A stretch of DNA of 27,778 nt from Saccoglossus kowalevskii. Lineage: Eukaryota; Hemichordata; Enteropneusta; Harrimaniidae. Below, piece by piece: positions 10,469-21,699 of the stretch. Under the pieces are notes generated by a model. The model searched no databases. It saw only the letters and a list, made by a program, of their open reading frames with translations, and was not told the origin of the DNA. Position 1 is the stretch's first letter; each line of letters starts with the position of its first letter. A program made the translations under genes and the position numbers. The stretch is taken from the NCBI RefSeq assembly GCF_000003605.2, contig NW_003123903.1, positions 534,053-561,830 on the forward strand, read 5' to 3'.

Positions 10469-13400
10469 AGCTTAGTTATAAATTTCGCCAAATTACTGGA
10501 ATATTAGCAAACATGATGGATTTCACATCCGGGTAATTTGTGAGTCCAATACAATATCTCTTAACTATGCAAATAGGTAACATGTTAAATCCTGATTGCT
10601 CTTCCTCCTCGTCACATGCCAAAACGATAAAATTGTTTCATTCAAGCTTGTATTATAAAAAAAATAGTTTCTTTGTTCTGATACATCGAGATGTGTTTTC
10701 ACACGAAAATGTAAACACGAAAACAAAACAAAACAGAAGGAAACGAAAAGATAATAGTACGTGCCCAACGCCACTACGTTATTTTAGTTATTAACTGTTT
10801 TAGTATTTATAAAAAAAATGGTAAAAAAGCATTATAATGTTGATACCCATACATTCAAATAAAGCTGTCAGTCTCCATATTCTGTTTCATAACTTGAATT
10901 TAAATTTATTGATTTCACTTAAAAGTTGGAAAATTTCACAGTCCCTGTTATCGACGATTTTTTAGTCGTTTTTATTTATTTTTTCATTTTTTTTTTATTT
11001 AAACCATTTTAAATATTATCGCGCACGACTTACCAGACTTGAATCAATTCTGAGTCAACCCTGTCAGTGGTATAGTAATAACGAGCGGCGATGAAAAGAA
11101 AGTCGTATTGCCGGCCTGCACGTCGTTGCAAGGCGACGCCACAGTCAGCGATTATACAAGTAATAGATATTGATATATCACAATGATGGCAAACCAGGGG
11201 ATACATCTTTCCTTGACAGGTATCATACCATTCTATAGAAGTCTACTGCAAACTATTTAACCAGATTGTGGCTTGACTAAAGAGCTTTTCACCGGTTTCC
11301 CCGCGTGTACTTGATCACCGTATAAAAGACTCAAATGGTCTGCGATCAACCGCCCAGTCGAGCGATCGATTTTTTTTTTTCAAAATCACAACAGTGGTTT
11401 TGAAACAGCCGCATTTATCGATAACTATCGCTGGTTTTTCAAAACAAAAGAGTTTCGTTTTATGAAATGTTTTATAATAAATGAGTTACTGTGCAATATG
11501 GAAGGGGCCTACATCCAAAGTATGGGCTTAACAGATTGCGTTGCCCGATGAACGCCGGTTCCTTCACGCCTCAATCTTTTGCGAGAAACGTCGAAAGTGT
11601 TCTTTGTTGTCATCTTACACGGTTTTGGTTTAGATAAATAATATCAATCTAATTTGTTAAATTTTCTTCAGATCCACGAATAATGTGAGTTCTTCAGAGT
11701 TCAAGCCCCCTGCATCGCGGCGTGTCCCATGGGAAACGGAACACACATTGAAGCACATTATTCCAGCACTGGCAACACTGGTATTCACAGGGAAATTAGT
11801 CGGACCAGAACGTGCACAAGGTATATCTCAGCGTCGTACAAAGGTCGTTCTCGGTGATTATTGCAAACATTGTAATAATATAATTGCGTTTTCATATTTC
11901 CAAAAACGAATCCATGAGGAGATAGGGGAAATCCTGAAGGCCATGGGGGCTCATCTTTGTACACATACACGCGAACGTTTTGTAATTTATAAACACACAA
12001 AAGACAAAAAGTTTCAGAAAAGTGTTTTAGAAATTTGAGCGTCAACTCGTCTGAAAGTAAATGTTTTCAATTTTGTTTATTTGGCATAAACATAAGTCTG
12101 TAAAAATTTATGTGACGAAACTTATTCTGCTTCTCATGTTATCGCTAGCCGAGCAAATGTACCCGTCATAAACGAATCATCAAACGTTGGTAACAAATGA
12201 AGCGGCGCCAAACAGAATAACTGTATAAACTTATTGTTCTAAAATCATTAATTTATTTGACGAAATAACTGGTAATTGGCTGTTTAGTTTAAGAGTTCGA
12301 AACAGTCGTAATCTTACCCAGATTGACAACAGCGAGAAGCCCAAATTCGGTGTCAACTTTCGCATTTAAGTTATTCGGTAATAAAAAAATAACGTACAAA
12401 GCAGTTTTAATATTCCGTGTTTGTTTTCAAAGTTTTGCCAGACTGTAGACTTTAATGTGTAACTGTGACAGTGAGTCTCTGATCGGAGATAACGGTTCCA
12501 ATTTGTTGATAGCCACTTGAAACCATTTACTCAACGAAGATCGATAGCATATCAAGTCATCGACCGATCGCCAAAAACTCCATGTGCACCAGCTCGCTTG
12601 AAATTATCCCGCTAAGAGCGGCCACCAACATAGTTAGAGTGTGTACCGGTGGACACCACCAACAGTGCGATCAACTGAAAGTTTGGCCGTTCCTAGTGAA
12701 AGTGTCCGGTATCAACCAGGCGCATTAGCTTCAGAACATTAACTTCACCAACAAAGCAACTTCAGTTTCGTTTTCAAAAATCACATAAACGCTTTCATGT
12801 CGATGTGATCGTGACTCATTGGTAGAAATCTTGACTACATATGCGAGTCATTACGCGGCTACTCGGCGTATAACGGTGGCAAACAAACAGTCCTTACACG
12901 TACTCATGCACAAATATTGAAGTGTCGGAACTTTTTTGCTTTCAAAAATAAGTGACTATTCATTGTGAACGAAGTCAGTTGCCGATCCACCCTATAAACT
13001 GTCTAAAATTGTTTTGATCTGTACATGAAGGTTACATCATACTTTAGAAACACAAGTTAATATCCGGATAAACGTATTCTTCCAGGCTCAATGGCACCAG
13101 TGACAATTAAAAAAACAGATTTTCGTTTTCTCACTTCTTTGTTATTAACGAACACACCAGAGTGTTCTTATCGAAGGTTAGTACAATCAAGAGCTGATAC
13201 AAATGAAATAAAAATAATTAGTTCTTTCCATGACTAATAGTTCTCTATTTAGTTTTGTTTTTAACTGATCGCGTGTTGTTTTATTTCATTGTTTTCTTTT
13301 CTGCATTTTAAACTTGGAGTTGATCACATGTGAGTGACGCACACATGTAGTAACGCACTATATTGTATGTTTCAATGTTGTTTTATTTATACATCGTTAT

Positions 13401-13863
13401 CCGATTACATCGGCGAATTCGTACATACGGCAAGTTGTCAATTTAATGTATAAGTACATTCCTTAAAAAAAATAACGGCTTTGCTTCCCACGTTTACGAC
13501 GACCTTTCCCCTCTCTGTTCAACACGATTCTGTGTTTAATTATGTGATTTGTTTCCGTTTTCTGTAAATTTGTTTTGTAATTGATTAATTGGACAATCGA
13601 TTAAAAACTAAGCACCTTGAAATAAACGTGAGAATAATTAAGTGGACACATTATATAGTAAATAAATAAAGAACTATCAGTATTGAAGTGGATTTTTTGC
13701 GTGCTTTGCTTGGTGTATAGTACCAACTTGCAGTGAGGAGTTAAGTTATGCAGAAATTTCGCAATGTGTTTGGTTACTGTAAGTAACGATTTTGATAACT
13801 TAAAATTATAAAAAGTAATTAAGCGAAACTTGGATCTGAGTGTAGTTGTCTTGATAGTGCATG

Positions 13864-13882
13864 TATAATAATAATAATAATA
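13864..13882. repeat. TAA/ATA microsatellite near the splice donor
   Basis: About six triplets of TAA, 28 bases inside the intron from the exon 1 donor. On the transcript it is a UAU-rich tract. Confidence 0.9.
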
Positions 13883-13910
13883 CCAACGCACAATAGTGCC
13901 TATCACTTAC

Positions 13911-14355
13911 CTGGGCTCATTGGGTCAGTATCGTTGGGTGGTGTCGCCCGATATGATCCATATGTTTTTGATGTCGCCGCAGCTGATGAAGCGTTCATTG
14001 CAAATATTGCACTTTCGGCGTTACCATATAAGAAGCCCAGCTCTCGAGCTTCGTTTTCTTCCTGCGCCTGCTGACGCCTGAGTGCAACTTGTGCGGCCAT
14101 GACACGCTGTCTCTCTGCGATCAGGGTGCATTTGGCGCAGACACAGTCCCGCCATCGACAATAGCGTTTGTGTCCCTTCAGTGCTGACACCACGCCGTGG
14201 TTGCGACAACGTGCACACTTCGGTGTCCGCGGGTACGGCTTCTCGGTTCTAATGAGCAGCGTTGGCGGCTGCTGCTGGTGGTGGTGGTGTCCCGCCGCCG
14301 ATGTCGATATATGTTGCGATCGAGATTGTTGCTCCATGTGGTTATTCAAACTCAT
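13911..14355 (-). CDS. DMRTA2: Dmrt4/5 (DMRTA-type) transcription factor, exon 1, DM domain
   Basis: First coding exon of a DM-domain transcription factor, a nuclear sequence-specific DNA-binding protein. It encodes residues 1-148 plus the first base of codon 149. Residues 21-30 are a His/Gln-rich run. The DM domain spans about residues 41-99. All eight zinc ligands of the intertwined DM fold are present: C47, C50, H53, H62, C66, C71, C73 and C76. The recognition helix reads into [17 protein letters not shown], typical of the DMRTA/Dmrt4/5 group rather than Dmrt1, Dmrt2 or Dsx. The start is well supported: the ATG has A at -3, an in-frame TGA lies 21 bases upstream (14374-14376), and no other ATG occurs on this strand up to 14726. 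The exon ends CCCAG|GTAAGT, a consensus donor, leaving phase 1. Without splicing the frame stops two codons later at 13903. The symbol follows the vertebrate orthologue group; DMRTA1 and DMRTA2 come from a vertebrate duplication, so Dmrt4/5 is the more neutral name. Confidence 0.97.
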
Positions 14356-14772
14356 CCTGTCTGCAAGTTGCCGTCAGTCGACTAGTGACCGTGGACCAGT
14401 AAATGAAACGCCGACGATAGCAAGTTTTGGTGTCCCCAATGTTGTACACTCACAACCACAATACTGTTAAAAGTGAGTTACCCCTACTCCGTTGACTATA
14501 AGCCTCGTTCAACAACGTCGCTTGTTAGCGCCGCCCTCTTTTGCCGGTTCGGTACTTATTTGTTTTACCAGAAATTGAAAAGTCGCTCCCAGTGATGCGT
14601 ATCGCCGAGTGTGATTGGTTAGTGTCGAACACCCCGACTTTTAATAGGCGTGTGGTGATTGGTGGAGAGCTGCAAGAAGCTGACAGTTAGTCGTTTCACT
14701 GGGATGAGAAAGAATGGTAATGGTAACATCAACAAAAGTAGCTGACTAGGTCCTGTATATTTAAATGATTGG
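14356..14772 (-). promoter_or_regulatory. Dmrt4/5 5' leader and CCAAT-box promoter
   Basis: Upstream of the DM exon the minus strand carries three CCAAT boxes, seen as ATTGG on the plus strand at 14614-14618, 14658-14662 and 14768-14772; the first two are 44 bases apart. A TATTAAAA-like sequence lies between the first two (plus 14639-14645). A GC box (CCGCCC on plus, 14531-14536) is nearer the gene. The minus strand has no ATG from 14356 to 14726, which suits a 5' untranslated leader scanned by ribosomes; by base composition several would be expected. The transcription start is probably between about 14450 and 14560, but I see no decisive initiator. A spliced 5' leader exon cannot be excluded: TTGCAG lies just upstream of the start codon, but its pyrimidine tract is poor. 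Confidence 0.6.
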
Positions 14773-15201
14773 TTATCCAGTGACGATGACAGTTTGTTTT
14801 ACTGACCAAACCCTTACACAGCTTGATGACTGTGGCATCCGATAATCCCACACACAGAAATACCTTCACGAGTCTTCACCCACTGCATGTACGTACAAAT
14901 TCAAGAAACAAAAGTGGAAAAAGTCGTGGACTTTTCACGGTTAAATATCAATGATTAAATCACTGATAAGGTTTACGTGATATCCCTGGTACACAGACTG
15001 GAGTCCGTTGTTGGTCACTAGATGTCAATCAAATAGCAAGGAACTCTTGGTGTTTTCACAAACTATTTGCACGCTTTCGCTGCAGGCTTCGGTGACGCTG
15101 TGTCATCGTTTACTTAACAGTCAAGCCAATTACCATAATCTCTATAGCTAACATCGTAAATGCTAACACTCCCAAATGTTTTCGGCTTGGGAGCAGTGTC
15201 A

Positions 15202-15230
15202 CCCTCCTCCCTCTCCCCTCCCCTTTCCCT
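15202..15230 (-). promoter_or_regulatory. G-quadruplex / H-DNA motif upstream of Dmrt4/5
   Basis: A 29-base pure pyrimidine run on the plus strand. On the minus strand, the Dmrt coding strand, it reads GGG-AAA-GGGG-A-GGGG-AGA-GGG-AGGA-GGG: five tracts of at least three G with loops of 1-4. This meets the canonical intramolecular G-quadruplex pattern and could also form triplex DNA. It starts about 850 bases upstream of the start codon. Confidence 0.7.
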
Positions 15231-17187
15231 ATCCATCAGGACTCTTAGTCAAATTCGAGACTGCGGACCTCAGCGCACCATCTCGTGTCTAAAGCAGTAT
15301 CGAGAAATACACTAAGCACCTTTTTTTGAAAACCAAGACATTCGCTGCTGCATTTGTTTAATCCTAAACAACTTGCAATAATATGTCTTGAACATCGACG
15401 ATATCAACAACACGAGTGCAGAAAACGCAACATTATCAAACCAAGGCCGAGCTCGTGATATGTCACTTGACACTATGCCCATTTCAAATACCTCGCATAA
15501 CTTAACCTGTGAATTCTACTCTGCTATCTGAGGTTACTGACGATTACACTCCCTAAAACATGGTACCGGGCCGCACTATGAAGCATTCTAGTTTAACGTA
15601 TATTAGGTCGTTTCCGTGTTAAGGATGTAGTACACTAATATATATAACGGGATTTCCTTTTCAGATGCTAGAGACCAGCCTAAAACGTGTTTAACTTTTC
15701 AGAAGGCGAATCTTTTTTTTTTCTTTCCTTGCATAAAAAGCACATACAATCCGGGCTCTATGAAAACATCATCCCCACCCCACTGTATACAAAAGCTAGT
15801 AGAGACGGCGATGAAAAGGGGACAAAAACGTGCTTTCAGTGGCGATGGCAAAACCTGTTTTGTGATCTAAAAAGGTAATTGTGTACCATCAGGTCAGGCA
15901 CTGAATGGCTCGTTGTGTGTGTGTTGTTGGTTTCTGTGCGATATAAAGACATCACCGCACAATAAATTTGCACATGCTACAGTGAGCGAATTCATAAAAC
16001 CTGAAAGCTCTATGTGGTGTGTATAAAGTTATTCAACTACCCAATGCATGCGATCGCTCTACCCTGTCTCTCTCACATCGCTCGTTTGTCCCTTTTTTTT
16101 CTAAGGCGGGTTTTCCGTAGTGATTCCACATTTTTTTCTGTTATATTGCTAAACAAATTACCAAACGTGGTACAGCATTTCAGTCACACGACACAGACGA
16201 CTGGTTTGTTCACCGAAGATCACTTTTTTTTTTCTTTTGCGAGCCATCACAATCGGGGTCTCCGTACGTAACCTCCGAAATACCCAGTGGTCACTTGTTC
16301 CAGACCATTATACATTAAAGTTACCCGGGTCGTAGCCTCGGAACTTCATTCAACAACTTTCCCTCCCCTAACCCGTTATATGTGATCAATAAACAAGATG
16401 ACCAAACGAAAAAAAAAGACTTTGAAGTGAAAAGACGCGATTTGAAAAGGAGCTCTGACTGGAATCACCAACACTACGACAAAAATGTCCCCCTTCTCCT
16501 CCCACTTATGATAGATTTTGAAATTGTGATATTTTTTTTCAAATTATAATAATATAAATGAAGTGCTAATTTGTAAACGTATCTAACTGTGTTCACTCTT
16601 TTGCTGGCTCAATAATAATAGCGAGTTAAATATGCTTACATTGAAGGATGGGACTATTAAGGCTAATTTCGGCAAACGAACAATGCCGCTACCAGTCACA
16701 CCACCACACAAGGGTTTTGGTCCATTCAGTCTATAAAAGAAAAAAAGAGGTACAGTAGCCACTGCAGGGAGAAAAAGAAAGATCGAAGTCTTTGTGCACA
16801 TTGTTAGGTGTATAGATTATTTGATTTCTCTGTATAGAGTGCATATGAATAGCGTGATTTCAACCGAACAACACGATTAGAAGACGGGCACAATACTGCC
16901 AAAACACACATGCCGGTTTTGGCTGCTCAATCCCTCGGCTCGAGAGAGTAAATTAGTCATGTTACAAGACGTCCCTTGCCTCATTATAAACCAACTTGTT
17001 GATTTGTTGGAGTTTACGAGGTTCTTCTGTTCTTAATTAGTCGAGAGAGATTAGTGATGTGCTTCCCTCTGAATCTGTTTCCTTCTCCGATGAAACAGCA
17101 TCGGTGTATTTTTACTACCTTGTGAAAAATACATCAACAAGTCTGATCAACATTCCCGGGAGTAAAAATGTCAGTGCTTTCCAAGAG

Positions 17188-17256
17188 AGCTATGGCAACG
17201 CCGCTACCGTGTACTTACAACTGGTTTTAATTTAAATTGATGATTGCCATGGCAAC
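17188..17256. promoter_or_regulatory. RFX X-box-like sites upstream of Dmrt4/5
   Basis: ATTGCCATGGCAAC at 17243-17256 differs from the symmetric RFX X-box at one base. A half-site (CTATGGCAAC, about 17190-17199) lies 50 bases away. The full site shares TGATTGCCATGGCAA with the intronic site at 10455. It is about 2.9 kb upstream of the start codon. Confidence 0.55.
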
Positions 17257-17920
17257 GTAAATTGTAAATATTACCATGAGACCATCAATCGTGATCTTCA
17301 ATGTGTATGCTCTAAAATGCTGGCGGTTAACAGAGAAACGTCACAGCTCACATCAACACTTGGTTACGCTTGCATTTCCCCACCCATCTTTGTTGTTTTC
17401 TTCTTCACGAAATTGTTGCATTCGTTAGTGTTATAATATGCCTGTGTAACGCAACGTTGGGCACTCCGCCGTGTTCCATTCTATTCAATCAGTCGTCCCT
17501 TACTGATTTTGTAATTGTCTTATTAAAAAACATCTTAAGAGGAAACCCGTGAATGGGTTGTAAGTCGAATCAAGTCACCCCCTAAGTTCTCGCGGTTACT
17601 CGGTGCCATCTGCTCAAACCGACACGACAGTACAGGCAGCCTCGTTTATTGAAAAGTTTGATTTCTCGGCGACGTTTTCAGCCGCGCTTCTCTATATAGC
17701 GGTGGTGTCCATGCGGCCGTCCCCATCGCTTAAACTAGAGTCTAACGTTTGTATAGAAGTATATAAAAAAGAAAAAAGGAATCAGTCCAAACATCTGCCC
17801 TGAGAATTGTCTGTGATGAAGAAAGTAGACATCACACAATTTGACAGTTTGCATTGTGCTATTTTGTCATGCCAAGCAAATAAAGAATGACCTTCGAGAG
17901 ACAAAAAGCCAGTTTGGCTC

Positions 17921-18388
17921 TTAATTGGTTGGGAGTGAGCTTGACGCTGTATGTGAACTACTCGCCTCGGGGCAATCGAGATATCTAGTGTGACATGAAT
18001 AGACAGACATCACGATAGCTGACTGGGGCCAATTAGATCATTGCACCATCTTTCTTATGTTTGTTACTGTTCAGGCGCCCTGATACCCTCGCTTGCAACC
18101 GATCGTAATCTTTGAAATTGTGGCTCTTTCCCCACGGCCGGCTGCTCTCAGATAGTCAAACGTGGCCTAAATTGGTGACAGAGACAAGAGTTGGCAGAAG
18201 AACTCCGCTAATATTCAATTTATTTTCCATAATACAATGTGCTGTCATGCAGGGTTTACTTTACGGGGTCCTCAAGCCAAGTTTAGCGTGAAGTTCGGCT
18301 ACGCCCTAAAAACAATAACAGACAATGAAAGAGCGTCCTCTGGCAGCCAATTCTACAGCCCTCTGAACAAATTGCTCTCGCTAATTGC
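17921..18388. promoter_or_regulatory. Enhancer-like motif cluster
   Basis: A relatively GC-balanced stretch with several developmental factor cores: homeodomain TTAATTGG (17921-17928), CCAATTAG (18029-18036) and CTAATTGC (18381-18388); a TCF/LEF-type CTTTGAA (18110-18116); SOX-type AACAAT (18311-18316) and ACAATG (18322-18327); and a DMRT-like ATACAATGT (18232-18240). Each motif is short and common alone. The density and the position about 3.6-4 kb upstream of a developmental regulator are the argument. A 62-codon open frame within it (18237-18425) has no recognisable domain. Confidence 0.3.
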
Positions 18389-20949
18389 GCTGCGAATTCT
18401 TTTATATATGAGGGGTTGTTTTTGAAACCGTTAAAAACTGCAAAACGTCGAACACTAGAACTTATCCGCTATGGGGAAGAGAGTTTTAAAACGACAGAAA
18501 TAAGCATACATGACTTACTGGGTCGTTGGGGGTTTGTTTTCCGTTTATGACACACAGTGTGGAGAAGTCGTCTTTTGTTGGGTGTGTTTAGAGTGTACGG
18601 TCAAGAGATAGATTTGGTGTGTAAACAAAGTTACACAAGAAAACAAACATTTTAACAAGCGAGATGTATTTGTTTAGTGCAGTCACCTGTCATTGCCGGT
18701 TTCCTTTGTGTGTTAGTAAAACTGCAGTTGATGAGTTCGCTAAGTTGTCACTCTGTCAGCCTTAACAGTTGTCGACCGCCACGGCCGTCACACGCTCAAT
18801 TTAAAATGAAATGGTACATTTCGTTTGAAATATCACCAGTCTCACTCCCACATAGTCCAGGCTAGTCACATAGATATGAGTGCATTAAGAAAGTGTCGGA
18901 AATGATGATGGAATTCCAAAAATCTTTGTTTTCAGATTTCAGAATTTCAAACATTCTCAGCGTTTCATGTGAACTTCAAAAGGTCAACAATCAAAGGGGA
19001 AAAAACAAAGGTTTAGCCGGCATTTTCAAATGGGTAAAGTTTTTATTTTATTTATTTATTTACTATTTATTTATTGTTTGTCTGTGTTTGTTTTTTTATT
19101 TTGTTTACTGGCGATGGAACCCGACGACCGTACGAAATATAAAACATCTCTTATAAGTGTATTAGTGTTTACTTCCACACTTGGTTACGGGGCCGAGTGG
19201 ATTTTATCTTCTTTAACAATTCTTTAAAACATGTTTCCGCGTCGGTGACTCCGTTATAAAAATACGTAGTTAAATTTGATTTAAGTCGTTTTGTGCGTTC
19301 AACAAAATGGTATATTTGTTTGCTGATATTAATTTGTTCAACTCTTTCAGCAGCGGAATACACGCCCCCGAAAAACATAAGTACATTGAAGGAGGTAAAA
19401 AAATAATTGCTCCGTTAACAACAAGCTGGCCAGTGATATAATTACGCTGGTGCCAATGAATTATTCCTGTATTGTTGTGTTGGTAGTGATGATGCTGTAA
19501 AAGGCCCAGGGAAAATAGTGAGCTATTTTGGTCTTTTGAAATTTAAACGGAATTCATTCGTACATCTCGGATCACAAAGAATCTCTCCACTGTCTTGACA
19601 TGTCATAACCTGTGTGAGAATTCACTGTGAACCATGTCTGTCCAAGTTCAATCATATCTGGTTTACATATATGCACTCCCTGTGACCTGTTTATTTCACT
19701 GACGCATGACAAACAAATTAAACCCAAATGATCAAATTTCTTGCAGTTTTAGCACTGCCGATATTGTCAAGATGTTGTGAATTCTTTGTTCTTTTGTTTT
19801 CCCGAATAATTGTGTGCTCCGATGGAACTATAAAGAGGGCATACGAAGCCGAACTCGATGTTTATAATATAATATTGTTTTCCACTTATAACCCGCATGA
19901 CAAACATATATATTAGTTATGCATTCATATACAATAACTATTTTAACTTTCATACAAAATATATCCTTGTATACTCAGCCAAATACTAGTACCATACGAT
20001 TCGTCGCCGAGAACACTGTAGACGTGTCATACTCGAAATGACTTTGAATGACACGTCCCGTATCAGTGACTAACTTGAACTAACCAAAATATTCCAGTGA
20101 CCATTATCGACGACAGTGGCGGATCAACACAATTAACTATCTTAACACTTGAAATATTAAATTATATTAAACGTATCTCTCGTCACACACGCTGGGAAGA
20201 ATGACTACTATATGTTAAATTAATATACATTTGGGTAATGTCGTTAAACATGTGAACAAAAGGTCTTGCGTTTATACGTATATATTCAATATATATACCT
20301 TTGTTCGGCAAAACTCAGTCTCAGTGGGAGGGTGTTGTGGACATATGGCCATCCTCGTAGGTCAATTTTCTCATGAAAATACCATTGTTTATGTGTTTAG
20401 CGGATTCTGTTTGTCCGTAAGACTATGGATCAGTTAATTAGCGAAGGATTTTTATTGTTTTCCGAAAATCATCTTGCTGTGGTGTCTCACGGAGCAGGAC
20501 AGTTAATTGCCTTGTATAACGGCTCTATTCACGATATGTTTGTAAACATTTGTGTCGGATAAATGCGTGGCTTATCGATTATCTTCTTTTAATAAATCCT
20601 TTATCCAAATATGAAGTAAACTTAATCTGCTAATTGGCGGCGATTAGTGAGGTGCTAGGCTACGTGAACTACGATAGCCCGGCATATACCGTTTGTGTCG
20701 AGCTCGATCTGTCTCTCATATATCCATGTAACGCGCAAAGCCATTTTCGTATATCAAAAAAACTTGTTTGTTTGAGAGAGTGTTACTTAAAGTTGACTTT
20801 CTCGTGTCTTGCTGACTGCATTGTTTGAATTCGTACCTAGATGATGTAGTGGATTTAAGAAGCTTTATCCGTACTCGGCGAGCCGTGTGATCGATATAGC
20901 ATTAGATGCCGCATCATACTTCCCATCCGATATTTTCTCCCTGTAACTG

Positions 20950-20957
20950 TACATTGT
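20950..20957 (+). promoter_or_regulatory. Candidate DMRT-binding motif TACATTGT
   Basis: The context TGTACATTGTCAGC resembles the quasi-palindromic in vitro DMRT site built around ACA(A/T)TGT with flanking G and C. It is about 6.6 kb upstream of the gene. Similar cores occur at 3707-3714 and 18232-18240. Confidence 0.25.
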
Positions 20958-21482
20958 CAGCAACACATGTCGGCTTGCTTGACAACGTCATTAATAAATA
21001 CTACCAGGACACCGCGAAATCGATATAATCGTTCTCTGGAGCCTGACGTGCTAGAAAAGATTCCATTTGCTTCAGTATTTTTTTTCTTTCGTTCTTTTCA
21101 TTATAGTTTGGCTGATTCTTTCAATTTTTACATTAAGCGAAGTAGCCTTTTCCAGTCGGTTACTATTCGTGCTTTTGTACAGTGCTCTATTTGATGTATC
21201 TTGCTGGCTACGTTTTTTATCCTCCAAAAGAATAAATTAAAATATAACACTACAAAGCCTTCCTGGTTGACGTATATTTGATAAGTACGTATGTCAAATA
21301 ATTGTGCGAGTTTGAAGCCCAAATCGTGTGCATTCGCTTCAAATTGGTGTATATGTTGTTCTCTCGCCCATGTCACATCATGTTCAATTGGGGTAGTTTT
21401 TTTAATAAGGAAAAGCCATCAGCGAAACCACATTCGTTTAAAAATTATAGAGCATCGGGGATTGTTTCCCTTTGTGTTGCAG

Positions 21483-21624
21483 AGAGACCAAAAAAAAACA
21501 GGCATATATGCTGGGGGATACGGAGGATTGGTTTAACATCTTTGTCTCGTCAGAGTGGCTTATCGTGCCTTGGGGCGGCGAGGGATGGCGCTATCAGTCA
21601 CGGCAAGCGAACAGCTGCAGATTG
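21483..21624 (+). other. Exon-like segment of unknown identity
   Basis: A strong acceptor (GTTTCCCTTTGTGTTGCAG, ending 21482) and a good donor (ATTG|GTAAGC, at 21625) bracket 142 bases that are clearly GC-richer than their surroundings. One frame is open across the whole segment and on to a TAA at 21697-21699. It reads with many W, Y, E and charged residues (for example EDWFNIFVSSEWLIVPWGG), more protein-like than the other two frames. If the donor is ignored it could be a terminal exon coding about 72 residues. I recognise no family. It may be an internal exon of a plus-strand gene or long non-coding RNA, or chance. Confidence 0.3.
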
Positions 21625-21699
21625 GTAAGCGCTGCGCTGACCACACTCCTAAAACGTGAGAAGACCGTGGACAACACGTCCAACTATCCACCTGAATAA

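Larger units (their letters stand above)
6812..13910 (-). other. Dmrt4/5 intron (phase 1, GT-AG)
   Basis: A 7,099-base intron with donor GTAAGTG (13910 downward) and acceptor ATTATTTCAG (ending at 6812). The pyrimidine tract is weak and AT-rich, as is common in AT-rich animal genomes. Splicing here joins the DM and DMA exons in frame; no other pairing tried at the acceptor (for example CAGAG|ATG) keeps the frame. No convincing exon lies inside on either strand. The open frames seen (the longest at 11672-12038 on the plus strand) have no recognisable domain and are about what chance gives in this much AT-rich DNA. Features listed separately inside it are a G-poor A/C island, poly-T, two E-boxes, two palindromes and a TATA-like sequence on the opposite strand. 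Confidence 0.93.
14773..21470. other. Upstream non-coding region of Dmrt4/5
   Basis: About 6.7 kb with no recognisable gene on either strand; all open frames are under 90 codons and without domains. It contains a homopyrimidine/G-quadruplex tract, an RFX-type palindrome, an enhancer-like cluster at 17921-18388 and isolated DMRT-like motifs. The stretches 15300-17180 and 18430-20940 show nothing I can name beyond scattered TAATTA-type homeodomain cores and poly-T runs. Confidence 0.65.

Noticed and set aside
11672-12038. About 120-codon open frame after an acceptor-like TTTTCTTCAG inside the Dmrt intron, with a TATAAAAG at 11321-11328 upstream on the same strand
   Set aside because: No family resemblance, no ATG near its start (it opens with GTG), and a frame this long is expected about once by chance. 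The TATA-like sequence alone is not evidence of an antisense gene.
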